From assembly GCA_964035015.1 (NCBI GenBank), contig OZ036012.1, positions 1,877,073 through 1,941,072 on the forward strand: a stretch of 64,000 nucleotides of DNA, in the 5' to 3' direction. Below the pieces are notes generated by a model. The model saw nothing but the letters and a program-made list of their open reading frames with translations, had not been told where the DNA came from and ran no database searches. The translations under genes and the position numbers were made by a program. Every line of letters starts with the position of its first letter. Within the stretch, counting starts at the first letter, position 1. Source of the DNA: Corallium rubrum. Its lineage: Eukaryota; Cnidaria; Anthozoa; Scleralcyonacea; Coralliidae. Positions 32,410-45,235 of the stretch are shown here, one piece after another.

Positions 32410-35107
32410 CAGGGGCGGATCTACCCTAAAATCTGACCGTGGCTCAGAATCTAGGGGGGTCCGGGGGCATGCCCCCCCGGAAAATTTTGAAAATTAGAGT
32501 CTCTGAAAACGCATTTCCTGCATTTTGAGAGAGATCTAGATCGAGTCATATTGTAGGATCGTTTTATACATGTTTTTCACCGAGATCTTTGTATAAATTT
32601 TACTCAAATCAAAATTTTTCTTTTCTCTTTAAGTTCAAGCCAAGATCTTCTAATTATTCAATAAAATGTTTAGGAGTAATTGATCCAATATGAATCATAA
32701 TGTATGTTTAACGAGTTTTGTGTGACATATAAACTAACCAGTCAAGCAGCTAGGTATCCTTTGCCCATTATTTAGAATTCTATCGAGTATTCTGTCTAAT
32801 GCCAGCCAATTTTTACTTGATCATGAAACAAGAATAATCAAAGCAACCCTGCTAGTGTAATATTAATATTTTAATATTAACAATTTATAGGTATCAGCTA
32901 GCACTTGTCAGACTCCAGATCAGGAAATGGAGTCCCTTTACGTTTTATACTGTCTTTCGGACTCTTTCCCTCGATAAAGCGAGAATAACAACAATGGAGT
33001 TGATGAGAGCCAGAAGAGCCAGAACGTAAACTGAGTTAGTAAATAGATTCGTAAATATCGTCGCTCTATACAGTCCGTCAAACGATTAAGAGAGTGTTAA
33101 ATCGCGCGACTGACAAGTCTCCGAGTCTTGCAGATAATATTTCAAAATTGAACCATGATAGAAATGCTGTGTTTCAGTCGATGAGAATTATATTAATAAA
33201 TAATGTAATGAGAGAGAGAGGTCGCGGCTCTCGGTTTGATCTCATGCTTGTTCTTCAAATTGATCAATGCTTTAAGATTTATAAAGTCTGAGTATAAACA
33301 CCACACAGTCTTATAATATAGTAACTAGCGTCTGACGATCAACAATTTTAGTAGAGAGGAACTCGTACTATAAATAAAGAAACCAAATAAACCAACCTCT
33401 CTTCCTTAATTTTCTTGTGAACTTATCATCTAGTATTTCGACTATCTGTCACAGGCACAATCATTGTCCCTCCATGCGCGCAGCCATTCTTTAATATCAC
33501 TCTGAAGAACTCTGGCCAAGACAGACTGACGTGCACTACCGACTACCGGAGCCGACGATTTGATTATTTCGCAATAAAATTGTAACAAGATATGGCAAGG
33601 GTGGCTGACCGTTGCTCCCGCCAAATTCAGCCACTCTATTCTGGCCCTCTGATTGGTTTGCACCACTTAATAGTCCGCTGACCGTGGCTGAATTTAGCAG
33701 ATCGCTCCGCTGACCGTGGCTGAATTTAGCAGAAGTGTTCTCCAATTTCTTCAGCGAATTCGTAGCACGTTCGGTAACTTTTTCGGCCACTCTCGCCACA
33801 TCCTCGGACTTCTAACTACCTGTGACCGATTGCGGTGCAACTGATTAGCAAAGATGCGAAAATCCGCTGCTATTTTGAAAATCGGTTTAGTATTTTTACG
33901 GTGGCTAATGTCGTTCTTACGTCAACTATCCTTTTGTTATTAATAGTTTTTTATATTTGAAATATCAATTATACTAGAAATACATGAATGCAACAACCCC
34001 TCGCCCACTTTTATTAAATGGTTTTTTAAAACACCCCCACCCACCCACCCTGATTTAAAAGAAGCACTCCTGATATATAACCAATATAAAAACAAACAGA
34101 TTTAAAGCAAATGTTAATCCTCGAGATAATTATAGAATTTATGGATAGGATGACTAACTGATTTAATGAAAGTTGAACATATCAAAGCAAAATTTAGCTC
34201 TGGTTGTAAAAAATATATTGTTTTTATAGGAGGATTCAAAAGGGATTATTTTTAGCAAGCACTTAATGGCTTATGGCTTCCCTGTGTGACTTTGTATACA
34301 TGTTTTGTAAAGGCAGAATTAAAAGTTAACAGCTCAAAATTACACTTATAATAGAGTCTGAGATAAAAACAATTCAGTAGAATCGGATCCCAGAAAGAAG
34401 TATTAAACAGCCCACGTTTCAGTCGAAAATTAGGAAATGCAGCAAAAAAAATCGCCAAAGCATGCAAAGTCAATGAATAACATAAACATAAGCTTATAAA
34501 GGAAGTGTTTTAAGTTAGCTTTAGTTAAGCTGACTTATGGTTTGGACGAGCAAAGGGAAAGCACGAAAACGTGAAGCTGTATATTGTTTAGGTTATAAGA
34601 CAACAAGAATCCTACCATTTATAACTTTAAAATTATTTGACCACTGAGTGACCACAACCAATGCAATTCAGATCGAGTTTTGTTTACCATACAGCGTCTG
34701 GTTTCTTCAGGTTCTCTGGTTTCACTTCAAGATATATTAAACCGGCTGTTTGTATCCTTTTCTTCGTTGTTCTCTTTTATTATTTAAGTAGAACAGGCTC
34801 CATAAAGCCGAAATACTGACAGATTTATTAGTTTTCTTCGTCGCTAGTCACCAGTGCCCAACAATTCTTACCGCGTGACACCGTACCAAACATATATATA
34901 TATACAAATAAACTATTTCACAGATTTCGTCTCCCTCGCTTTTTCTACACGCGTGTAAAATGGACTCCACGCGTGTCGAGATTAGCACCCTCACCGGGCT
35001 CCGGGCCTTCGGCCCGTCGCCCGGCTCGGGGATTATTTAATTTGGAATAATTAGGAAAATCTGACCGTGGCTCAAGCCACGCTCGCACCCCTCTAGATCC
35101 GCCCCTG
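32410..35107. mobile_element. Non-autonomous element with CAGGGGCGGATCTA ends (hAT-like)
   Basis: It starts CAGGGGCGGATCTACCC and ends TCTAGATCCGCCCCTG. CAGGGGCGG-type ends are common in hAT elements. The flanks GATAGAGC and GACTGAGC match at six of eight positions, a possible decayed 8-bp duplication. The subterminal motif CTGACCGTGGCT recurs at several places inside. No transposase frame is visible in 2.7 kb. Confidence 0.65.
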
Positions 35108-35244
35108 ACTGAGCGTTAAATTCTGTACAACATATGTGAATTAGAGAACATGGTATAGAATAACAACGGAGAAAAGGCTATTTGAACTGACATGAGCGCA
35201 AATATCAAATTGCATTATTACGCTATTTACTTGATGGCGTACGG

Positions 35245-35900
35245 CAGTGTTTCCACTTTGCAGGAAATTTCCTGATTCTCAGGAAATCCTGACTTGAAAA
35301 GGAAATTTTCAGGATGAGTTAAAATCTCAGGAAAATCAGGAAATCTCAGGAAAATCAGGAAATCTCAAAAAATCTAAGTAGATTGAGAAAATTTTAAAGA
35401 AAACTTTAACTTTAGCGTGGATTTTTGACTTTCTGTTGTTCACCATTATTACTGTCGGAGGGAGGGGTAGGGTTACAAATAGTTACGAACCTTGGACCTG
35501 GAACCAATGAACATTTAGATTTAATGTTACCATGGTGATAGTTGAGTTCGCGGGCTCTAGGGACTGGGCCTTTGGCCTTCTGTTCTCTATTCTACGCATC
35601 CTTATGGTCATGGATCGATTATGAAAATATGAATATTTATTTTACATTGCTAAAAAGTTTTGATTTCAAGTTAAAACAAAAAAATGTAAGCGCTATTTGA
35701 CTATTTCATCATATTTGTTAATTTCATGATTATACCGTCTGCGATCAGGCTCATTTGGCCCAATATTGAGTGGGTTTGTGAAAAGATATCACGTGATAAT
35801 GTCAAGGAAATTTGAAGGAAATCTAAATAAAATATCAGGAAATATCGGGAAATTTCAGGGCAACAAACAGGAAATCTGGATTTCCGTTGTGGAAGCACTG
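35245..35900. mobile_element. 656-bp hAT-like MITE with perfect 8-bp target duplication
   Basis: The ends CAGTGTTTCCAC and GTGGAAGCACTG are imperfect inverted repeats. The flanks carry GCGTACGG on both sides (35,237-35,244 and 35,901-35,908). The 8-bp duplication and CAGTG ends fit hAT. Internal AGGAAATCTCAGGAAA subrepeats are present near both ends. Confidence 0.85.
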
Positions 35901-36674
35901 GCGTACGGGCGAACGTGGTCATACTTAAAGTAAATCAATCGTCTGTACGTTTGTGCTATTTGGGAAACTTGTACGGTTAGATAGAGCGTTAAATTCTGTA
36001 CAACAATGAACATATGTGAATTAGAGAACATGGTATAGAATAACAACGGCGACAAGTCTATTTGAACTGACATGAGCGCAAATATCAAATTGCATTATTA
36101 CGCTATTTACTTGGCGTACGGTCAAACGCGGTGATATTTAAAGTAAATCAATCGTCTGTAGGTTTGTGCCATTTGGGAAACTTGCACGGTTAGATAGAGC
36201 GTTAAATTCTGTACAACATATGTGAATTAGAAAAATCGTATAGAATTGCAACGGAGAAAAATATATTTGAACTGAGATGAGCGCAAATATCAAATTGAAT
36301 TATTACGCTATTTACTTGGCGTACGGTCGAACGCGGTCATATTTAAAGTAAATCAATCGTCTGTAGGTTTGTGCCATTTGGGAAACTTGTACGGTTAGAT
36401 AGAGCGTTAAATTCTGTACAACATATGTGAATTAGAGAACATGGTATAGAATAACAACGGAGAAAAGGCTATTTGAACGGACATGAGCGCAAATATCAAA
36501 TTGCATTATTACGCTATTTACTTGGCGTACGGTCAAACGCAATAATTTTAAAGTATCCCTGAATCATACTACTCCAATCATACAGCATTGCAATTGACTT
36601 TCTTCGAAAATAATGTTGTTCTTCGTCTCACTCCGTAGTTCATACAATGTGGCGAGGAAATATAAACAGTCACG

Positions 36675-39600
36675 CTACACAGCCAAAAATAGCACAGGTT
36701 GTTGCAACAATGATGGCTGAACAGTACTGTAACAAGGCGGCTATCATGCGTGAACAGCACTGTTGAATGAACAACACTGTTGGATTCACATGGTTGTTCA
36801 ATGTTGTTTCAACAGGCGTGAACAGTGTTGTTGGACAAAAATAGTATGCACACGCGATTTTCTCGCGGTTATTTTGGCGAATCAGTTCGTGAGTGATAAA
36901 AGAAAGGGAAAAGTGTCAAAGTGAACGTTTTCAGTAATATCTGGCATGGAAAAATGAACAGAAGAGAGCCGAATTCTCAATTAAAGCACTCAAAACTTCA
37001 CGTCTTTTCAAAAATATAATAGTTCAATGTTAATTTCAAGTCGTGGCATCTTTCTGCAAGTGTTTTTGTCGCTGAAAATACATACCAAAACCGTGTGGAT
37101 TTACAGTGTCTTGAAGATGAAAAAAAGACAGTTTTCTTGACAGGCGAAGACTGACAGAAAGCTATTATGAAAACTATAAAGAAGTGGATGCTGTTTTTTC
37201 TTAAATATGAAGAAACACAAAGATTGTAAAGAGGTTAATAAAAGGTGAAATCAGAGATCAACTGCTCCAAAAAAAGTTATGGTGTCAGCAGCAAGGAAGT
37301 AATTTTTTTTACTTTTTCTATTCAAAGACAAAGTGGTTTTGTTTTCAACTAATAAAGGTGAGTGTGAACTATCCAAATAACTAATATGTTTAATATTTTA
37401 GTAAGAAATATATTAATAGTAGAAAATAAGTTTCTTCTGACAAATTTTGTCACCCTTCTCATTGACATAATGAGAAGTAACAACTATGATTTCTATTCCT
37501 ATTTAATATTTTTTACCTGATTATGAGGTGTAATCATCAGAGCATTGTAGCTTCAAGCTCATGCATAGCTGACCATATTACATGTAAAAAGTGGCCCCCA
37601 TAATAACTTCACTTGTTTGGTTTTTGGACCACCTTCATAATAGACCACATTTTTGTCATTTTTGTCAAAAATGAGAGGTGGGTATATTAATTGTTGCAAT
37701 GCCTTTTCACATGATGTACTATTAAAAATGATTTCTTGGCAAACTATGCCAAACAATAAAATTCAGTTCAGCCATTTTTGTATGAGGTGTGGAAGATTAT
37801 TTATATTCAATTTGGAAGAAAATCAGCCATTCTATTAAAGGAAGTTAATAGTTGTTCAACCTATTGGGAGGCAGGGTGCATGTGTGTGGGGTTTTTACTT
37901 CATGTTTTTGCATTGCATTTCACATAATGCAAGAAACAAATATGGATCAGGCCCAAGGTTAGATGCATGCATAGAGGACGTGGGGGTGGGGTGGGGTGGG
38001 GTGGTGTGCATGGAGAACTTCCAAAAGTATTTTTTTATAACATTGCATGTTAGAAATTCACAAATCACAATACAGTATTAAATACTTAAAACCATTTACA
38101 CATCACCATTAAAATAGCTCATTTCAAAGCTTTACACAGTACATTACTCTAATTTAAGGTCCTTTTATTTAAAATATAGGGAATACTACATCAGATACCC
38201 AAGAAATTTAGGACTAGCTAGCATGCTCCAGGATGCTAATCTGTACCTGTAGCCATTTGGACTCATCTTTCAGTTCAGGTAATAACATTCCTTTAATATC
38301 AGTGTACATAATAATTGTAAGAGAACTCAAATTAAACTTCTCTTGCAGCCATTATGAAAAATTTTGATGAGAGGAGCTTGGTTGAGTCAACTCATGTAAA
38401 CAGCCCCTAATATTTCCTTTTAGATGTGCCAAATGACTGCAAGATTACTCCAAAATTTCTGTTAAAAAATACAATAAGCATTTAGCAAAAAATACATCAA
38501 AAATATGTTAATACACCAGCACTGCACAACAACATGATGCAGTGCTGCAAGGAAAATATTTTGGTTTTTACAGGAAATGTTTCAGGAAAAAGACAAGAAA
38601 AGAATGAAATATTTAGCTTTGTCAACCAACATTCATTGCACTAAGGCAGAAAAATCCCAACCAAGGTTTCAAGAACTAAATGTGTTCTCTGTTTTTTCTT
38701 TCTTCACAGTATACAGTACGTGGCTTGATTAACAGATATGGCAACAAAATACAATTGATGCTATTGTAAGTATATGTGAGTAAATGCATGAAAAAATAAG
38801 ACCTTAATTAATGGGCAATTTAATTAAACAGGTTTAATTTATTAGAAACTAAATACCATGTTTGATATTTGTCTTTTTATATAGCTTAATGGCACTTGGG
38901 CTTAACAAGAAGCTAGGATAATAGGATATAGTGTATGTAAGTATTTTGCTTTATAGCACTGGCTTCACATGGGGATAATTCGTAGCTGATAGCAATTTAT
39001 AACTATAAAAATCTGATATTTGTTTTTCTTCATTACTGAGTTCACTTTGTAAAGTTCAGTTTTGCCAGACAAGAAGAAATATATTAATTAGAAGAAGAAT
39101 TTGCCGCTTAGCATTCAATATGCGGCTGAAAAATAATAGAAATTGGAGAATTTGTTTACGAATCACGAGTTTCAGGCACTAATCAACTGTGTTTCTTTTT
39201 CTCTTTTAATAGAAATAACATAGTTTGGAAGAGAATTTCAAAACTACGACCAGTGGAGATCAACTCATGAGAAACTTGGATTTTGAATAAAGGAAAATAA
39301 AGACTATATGGCAACTTGCAAGCAAATGTATTGCATCGTAACATTGTTTACTTCGGGCTTTTGTTTCTATACATATAAAAGAACATATATCTTTTTTCAT
39401 TATTCTGATATGTACGTTTAAAACAGAATAAAGTTTTTACATACCTGTTGTTTCAATCGCAGAGTTTTATTTGTCTCCATCTCGAACCCGTTTCTTCTGT
39501 ATTGTGTCGAGTTTTTCGATAGCTTGCGATTTGCCAGTCTCCTTCGCAGCCGTTTTTCTGCCTGTGCTATTCTTCGGTCCTAGGAAAAATAGGATCGAAG

Positions 39601-39983
39601 AATAGGATCGCCATAAGAACGGCTGCGAAGGAGACTAGCTCTTTGCTCGTTGTCGAAGGCTCGAAGCAACCGGGGTAAATTTTCGTACCGGAGTTTTTTA
39701 CGTCCAGGAAAACATCCCTGATACAGCCTGTTGCAACAACATTGTTCACGTCTGTTGGCACAGTAAAAACAGGATTGTTATCAGGCATGATAAACACTGT
39801 TAGAACAACATTGTTCGCGCCTGTTGATTCATCCGTGAACAATGTTGTTCGAACAGGCATGAACAGCACTGTTGACAATACTGTTCACAGGGTGCAGCAC
39901 AGCATTGTTCACGGCTGTTGCGAACAACACTGTTCACGCATGTTGACAACCTGCAACAGGCCTGTGCGTTTTTACGCGTGTAG
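36675..39983. mobile_element. 3.3-kb element with long, internally repetitive inverted ends
   Basis: The left end reads CTACACAGCCAAAAATAGCA and the right end inverts to CTACACGCGTAAAAACGCAC, both followed by CAGG and GTTG-rich sequence. Each end contains several copies of a GTGAACAGTGTTGTT-like subrepeat in both orientations (36,690-36,840 and 39,725-39,960). No transposase is visible inside. A G-rich run (about 37,980-38,005) is present. Frames in the ends are repeat artefacts. Confidence 0.55.
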
Positions 39984-40297
39984 TTCGTGTTGGACATGTT
40001 CGGTATTTCGCTTTTTTTAAGAAAACTAAGCTATTTGGTCGGATAAACTGTACGTATGTTGTAGCCAGCTGAATTATCTTTCTTCCAGTATATTTGATAG
40101 CTTATACAGTGGTTTATTTCTCGAGAAAACATTCGGAGAAGACATTATAATACATATACGGGGAAAAATTTCAAAATAGCGGCCCCTATTTGGGAGGCGA
40201 TATTCCTATTTGGTGATTTGGTCATTTGGTCAGACAAATAATCCAGCAGGCCTCTTGAGTCGTTCCACAAGAAATTAACAATGACCAACCTGCACGC

Positions 40298-40477
40298 ATT
40301 AACTGTTTCCTGTCCGAATTTATTGCTCTCTACTCTTTAGTATTTTGTTCTGCCTAATATCGCCAGACGAGTTTATTCACCTCTTGGAACTCTTTCCTGT
40401 CCGAATTGGTGTGTAGTATTTTATTCTGGCTAACGCCAGACGATTTTATTCACTTCTGGGGAAGCCCTCGCATAGGA
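40298..40477 (+). repeat. Two partial M1 MITE copies
   Basis: TTAACTGTTTCCTGTCCGAA and then CTCTTTCCTGTCCGAATTGG start successive copies. Each runs through CGCCAGACGA(T/G)TTTATTCAC. Confidence 0.65.
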
Positions 40478-40665
40478 ACGATTTATTAATACAGTAAGAA
40501 AATCGCTTTGTATTTACAAAAATATTATTTTTTTCTACGATAAGTACATGTCAGTGGTCGCTACCATTAGCAGAAGGACCCATAAATGCCGCCATTTTGA
40601 AAGTGAAAATGGGGACACATTTTTGGCCAGCACCCGCAGTCCAGTTATATATATAAGTCAGTGGG

Positions 40666-40843
40666 TAAAACCCGTTCACATCAGCATAAACGAGGCCCAG
40701 GCCTAGGCCAGGCTCAGGCCAGCTACTTTCGTCGGCCTAGTTTTCTGGGCCCAGGCCAGGTCCAGGCCAGGTAAAACCCGTTCACACCATCAAAAATCTG
40801 GGCCAGGCCTAGGCCTAGGCCGCTAGTGTGAACGGGGCTTTTG
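40666..40843. repeat. MITE with CCCGTTCACA ends and AGGCC-rich interior
   Basis: Starts AAACCCGTTCACATCAGC and ends CTAGTGTGAACGGGGC. The interior is built from CAGGCC and GGCCTAGG palindromes. An internal second AAAACCCGTTCACACC suggests two overlapping copies. Confidence 0.6.
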
Positions 40844-40899
40844 TCTCTGTACCCTATTAAAGTGCTTATAAACCCAAATATGATATTACTGCATATGGA

Positions 40900-41620
40900 T
40901 TCTATTTAATGTGTACATCGAAACTGTGTCAGATAAACAGAGTGAAGGATAGTTTTGACAAAGTAACGCTTGGCTTAATAATATCATCGCTTGTCATCAG
41001 TAAGCTTTTCTATTGCTCGTCAGTGTGGTCAAATACTTCTGCCAAAAACATTAATAAACTCCAAGCTGTACAGAACTTCGCATGCAGGATAATTACAAAC
41101 ACAAGAAAGTACGAGCATATCACTCCTGCGCTACGCCAAATTGGTTGGCTGCCTATCCGTGAACAACTGCTGCTACGCGACTCGATCATGACGTATAAAT
41201 GTATGAACTCGCTCGCTCCACCATATCTATGCAGCAAATTTAATAAACGCTCTTCCATACACAACCGTGTCACACGTAACAGAAATGATGTACAAATTCC
41301 TTTTTACAGAACTGCTTCTGGACAACGATCATTCCACTATAGAGCTGTAACGCTTTGGAATAATTTAGAAGATAACATTAAACATAAAACGTCTATTAAT
41401 AAATTTAAGAATTTAATGAAGAGCTATTTGTTAGATAATTTTATTAATATTTAGTAATCTACATTTGAACATTAACCGTACATATATTTGTATAATTTAT
41501 AAAAACTTTATAGTTATTCATAATTTTATTACAAAATTTTAAACTGTAATGGGCATTGAAAAGCCCAGTTGGGAATTGCTCAATAAAGTATGTATGTATG
41601 TATGTATGTATGTATGTACA
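40900..41620 (+). mobile_element. 5'-truncated CR1/L2-like LINE, 3' end
   Basis: It contains the end of the reverse transcriptase frame. A short 3' untranslated region with GGGAATTGCTCAATAAAG follows, and the tail is (TATG)n. A microsatellite tail in place of poly-A is typical of CR1/L2-type elements. Confidence 0.8.
40909..41454 (+). CDS. LINE reverse transcriptase, C-terminal fragment
   Basis: A 181-residue fragment that starts inside the RT palm-to-thumb region (LVISKLFYCSSVWSNTSAKN) and continues through LQAVQNFACRIITNTRKYEH and GWLPIREQLLLRDSIMTYKC to the natural stop. The catalytic YADD region is absent because the element is 5'-truncated. It has no frameshift, so the insertion may be fairly recent. 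It is not functional. Confidence 0.85.
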   Translation: MCTSKLCQINRVKDSFDKVTLGLIISSLVISKLFYCSSVWSNTSAKNINKLQAVQNFACRIITNTRKYEHITPALRQIGWLPIREQLLLRDSIMTYKCMNSLAPPYLCSKFNKRSSIHNRVTRNRNDVQIPFYRTASGQRSFHYRAVTLWNNLEDNIKHKTSINKFKNLMKSYLLDNFINI

Positions 41621-41629
41621 TTGTAGTTG

Positions 41630-42135
41630 AATGCCAAAATATTATTTGATTTGAACTTTCATTTGTTGTTATATTGAGGTTTGTATTTCCAAAATGGTAA
41701 TGAGGACAATGTCTATGTAGGCATAATTTGCATACACACTGCTCATTACAGCAGAAATATTACCCAATTCACATGGATATACTTGAATAGTATATTCCAT
41801 ATTTTGTCATATTTTTTTCATTAAAATCTTCAAGCAGTTTATCATAAGAAAAGAAAAAAACACGCACAAATGCCTACATTGACATCATCCTCATTAACAT
41901 CTTGGAAATGCAAACCTCAATATAACAACAAATAAAAGTTCAAGTCAGAAAATATTTGGGCATTCACAAATATTAATAACTTCTTATTAACCGAACGCGA
42001 GGTCTTTACAGAGAAATATCGGACCGAGGTCTTTTTGGTACAGACCGAGCCCGTAGGGCGAGGTTTGTACACAAAGACCGAGGTCTGATATTTCTCTGTA
42101 AAGACCGAGCAAGCGAGGTTAATAAAACGTTTATT
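41630..42135. repeat. Two adjacent hairpin elements
   Basis: The first (41,630-41,965) pairs TTGTTGTTATATTGAGGTTT with its complement near 41,915-41,940. The second (about 41,985-42,135) pairs GAGGTCTTTACAGAGAAATA with its complement, with TTATTAACC/GGTTAATAA at the ends. Both look like foldback MITEs. Confidence 0.7.
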
Positions 42136-43004
42136 ATATGGCATTTTGAAACAACAAACCTTACATTTATACCTTGTCATGATACGTACTTTAGTCAGTT
42201 TAGTGTGACCTCGAGCGTGTGATATAAACTCATCGTTTTCAATGTTGTTGCTTTTGTTGTCATCGCTTTCGGACTCCTAAACTCGCTTCCAGATTGCTCT
42301 CGTCCCAATCATACATAATTTAGTCCTCAGGTTGTTGAATTCACAAAATTCTTGCGGTTTTCTTTCGTTGTTTGTTTGATAATAAGTCTAAACTTTGTTG
42401 GGGTTTTTTCCGCTGGTCATTACGGGAAAGTAATGGACCGCTAAAAATGTTTCTAAGCCAATCACAGCGCGCTATTTCACCGGAAGTGACGCTTGTCATA
42501 TAATAATACAGTTTAAACCTCAATACAAACTATTCACATTATTTATACAGAATCCATATCAGTAATATCTTATTAGGCACTTTAACTTTACTCATAATTT
42601 TCTGGGTTTTTTTTTTGTATTTTGTAGTTAGGGTTCCTGGCAGACTTCAGGCTGAATGAACCAAGTTGGTCAACTATTACTGCTGTGCTTGCGGTTGCTG
42701 TCATATGTGTAGTTTGGTCTCTAAGGTCTAGCGAAAAATGAACCTACAAATACAATTTCAACTAAGTATACATCTACCACAATTCAAACAACTGTTTTAA
42801 CATGTTTTCTTAATAAATAAGTTAACTGGTTTAAATTTATCCTGATAACTAATTGTTGTAATAATGCTTCTTAGAGTTTCATACACATTTTTTGTAATTT
42901 AAATTAAGAACAACACTTATATGTATATGGTATTAACTAAAATGATTGATTATTCTAACCCACTGCTGCCTAGCCTGACTACTAAAGGTTGTTCCTTTGA
43001 GAAA
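42136..43004. other. Stretch without recognised genes
   Basis: AT-rich sequence. No reading frame, RNA or repeat could be supported. Confidence 0.45.
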
Positions 43005-43505
43005 TTAGTAAAATATTCTGGTGTTAGACAGAGTAAAATAGTCTGGTGTTAGACAGAGTAAAATAGTCTGGTATTAGACAGAGTAAAATAGTCTGGTGTT
43101 AGACACAGTAAAATAGTCTGATGTTAGACAGAGTAAAATAGTCTGGTGTTAGACACAGTAAAATAGTCTGGTGTTAGACAGAGTAAAATAGTCTGGTGTT
43201 AGATAGAGTAAAATAGTCTGGTGTTAGGCAGAGTAAAATAGTCTGGTGTTAGGCAGAGTAAAATAGTCTGGTGTTAGACAGAGTAAAATAGTCTGGTGTT
43301 AGATAGAGTAAAATAGTCTGGTGTTAGACAGTAAAATAGTCTGGTGTTAGACAGAGTAAAATAGTCTGGTGTTAGACAGAGTAAAATAGTCTGGTGTTAG
43401 GCAGAGTTAAATAGTCTAGTGTTAAACAGAGTAGAATAGTCTGGTGTTAGACAGTAAAATAGTCTGGTGTTAGACACAGTAAAATAGTCTGGTGTTAGAC
43501 AGAGC
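43005..43505 (+). repeat. 25-bp minisatellite built on an M1-like core
   Basis: About 20 tandem copies of a 24-25 bp unit with the core GTCTGGTGTTAGACAG followed by AGTAAAATA. Variants include AGGCAG, AGATAG and ACACAG, and some copies lack GAG. The unit matches, on the other strand, the core of the dispersed M1 repeat (CTGTCTAACGCCAGACG). Confidence 0.95.
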
Positions 43506-43919
43506 AAAATCTATTTAAGTTATTTCAACTAAAAAAACATATTTCTCTTCAGTACCAACTATGGATATAATGCTCCTCAATTAATACATATATATGTTTA
43601 CAATTTGATTTTGTGCTATAATATTTTCGAAATGCTTTACTTTGACCCTACTATAACGAACAATAAATACTAAACACGATACAATTAGTTCAGTTATATG
43701 GCATGGTGGCACTTTTTTACGTTCATTTAATTTAATTAACTGTTTTGAACTTGATTAGTGTTTGGCTAATAATCCTATTTCCTATTGTTCAAAATCAATT
43801 GAAAAACAGATTATTGTTCACACAAATTGCTGCGGGATACATCCAACTCCTGAAAGCTTGCATCCATTGGGCACATCTAGTAAAACGATACTCACGTGAT
43901 TCAAATTGTGAATTTACTT

Positions 43920-43929
43920 ATAATAATAC

Positions 43930-44017
<88 letters not shown>

Positions 44018-44033
44018 TGATGATAATAATAAT
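43920..44033 (+). repeat. (AAT)n microsatellite
   Basis: AAT units with one ACTATAAT interruption and a short ATGATGATG end. Confidence 0.95.
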
Positions 44034-44069
44034 CAGTATTTGGGGCATCCTATAAATCTCGATACAATT

Positions 44070-45050
44070 TTCCTACAATCTTCTACGTCAATACACCTTT
44101 TCGATAATTACGTCACGCTTCACGAAAACGAGGCTCCCAGGCCAAAGTTTCATAATTTTGATCATCATAGTAATCTCACCATATTTGTTTATGGAAGAAG
44201 ATGGCTAATAACGTCCAAACTATATATGGTAGAAATACATCGTGTACGTATGTTGTTAGCGATTTCATAAGCTTTCATTTGATGTATATTTTAAGTTTCT
44301 ATGTTGTGTGTAACTTTTTAAAATATCCAAAATGTTCGCACCATATATTGCTCGTCAAGTAATAATAATGGACTTCTAACAACTGTTGTAGAATTTCGGA
44401 TATTGTTTTTAAAATACATAACGCACAACTGTGAAACATATATCAAACAGAAGATACTGTAAAATACCATTTGCGGTACAACTTTCAAGTTTCTAGCTTA
44501 AGAGAAAGTATTTTAAAAATGGGAAAAGGTACCATTTAATATCTTGGTTCTGATGGATGTTTGTTGCTTATTAACTTTGTTTTGTTTACAACTCAGGCCA
44601 AGATAATAGTACGTTTTCCCATTTTTAAAATACTTTCTCTTAAGCTAGAAACTTGAAAGTTCTACCGCAAATAGCATTTTACAGTATCTTCTGTTTGATA
44701 TATGTTTCAAAGTTGTGCGTTATGTATTTTAAAAACAATATCCGAAATTCTAGAGAAGTCCATTACTATCACTTGACGAGCAATATATGATGCGAACATT
44801 TTGGACATTTTAAAAAGTTACACACAACATAGAAACTTAAAATATACATCAAATGAAAGCTTATGAAATCCCTAACAACATACGTACACGATGTATTTCT
44901 ACCATATATAGTTTGGACGTTATTAGCCATCTTCTTCTATAAACAAATATGGCAGGATTACTATGACAATCAAAATTGCAAAACTTTGGCCTGGGAGCTT
45001 CGTTTTCATGAAGCGTGACGTAATTATCGAAAAGGTGTATTACATCAACT
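44070..45050. repeat. Foldback element F2 (arms about 450 bp)
   Basis: Left arm about 44,090-44,540 and right arm about 44,605-45,045 are close inverses. Both contain ACGTATGTTGTTAG and AAAATACTTTCTCTTAAGCT (or complements), and both have a GATAATTACGTCACGCTTCA end. The arms share sequence with the F1 cluster at 9-11 kb. No transposase is present. Confidence 0.85.
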
Positions 45051-45235
45051 AATTAAAATAAGAAATTATTAAAATCTAAATCTAAACTAATAATACATGA
45101 TAAAAAGACAAGTCTTGAAAGCAGATTTAAAATAAACTCGGGAATCTAAACATCTTGTGTCTTCATCTTATGTCAGAGAGTTCCACAGTTTTGGTGCCGC
45201 AACAGAGAATGACCTATCACCATAGGATTTCATAT

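Larger units (their letters stand above)
32186..36672 (+). repeat. Dispersed repeat R1, copy 2, split by two insertions
   Basis: The same sequence as 590-1510. It is broken at 32,410 by a 2.7-kb element and at 35,245 by a 656-bp element. Between and after them the 205-bp subunits recur (near 35,975, 36,196 and 36,402). The right flank past 36,672 is replaced by another insertion at 36,675. Confidence 0.75.

Noticed and set aside
39567..40020. Frames of about 65-103 codons on both strands near 39.6-40.0 kb
   Set aside because: They lie mainly in the GTGAACAGTGTTGTT subrepeats of an element end and have no domain.
43005..43505. Regular 25-bp repeats as a CRISPR array
   Set aside because: The units are contiguous without unique spacers, no cas genes are present and the host is eukaryotic. 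It is a minisatellite.
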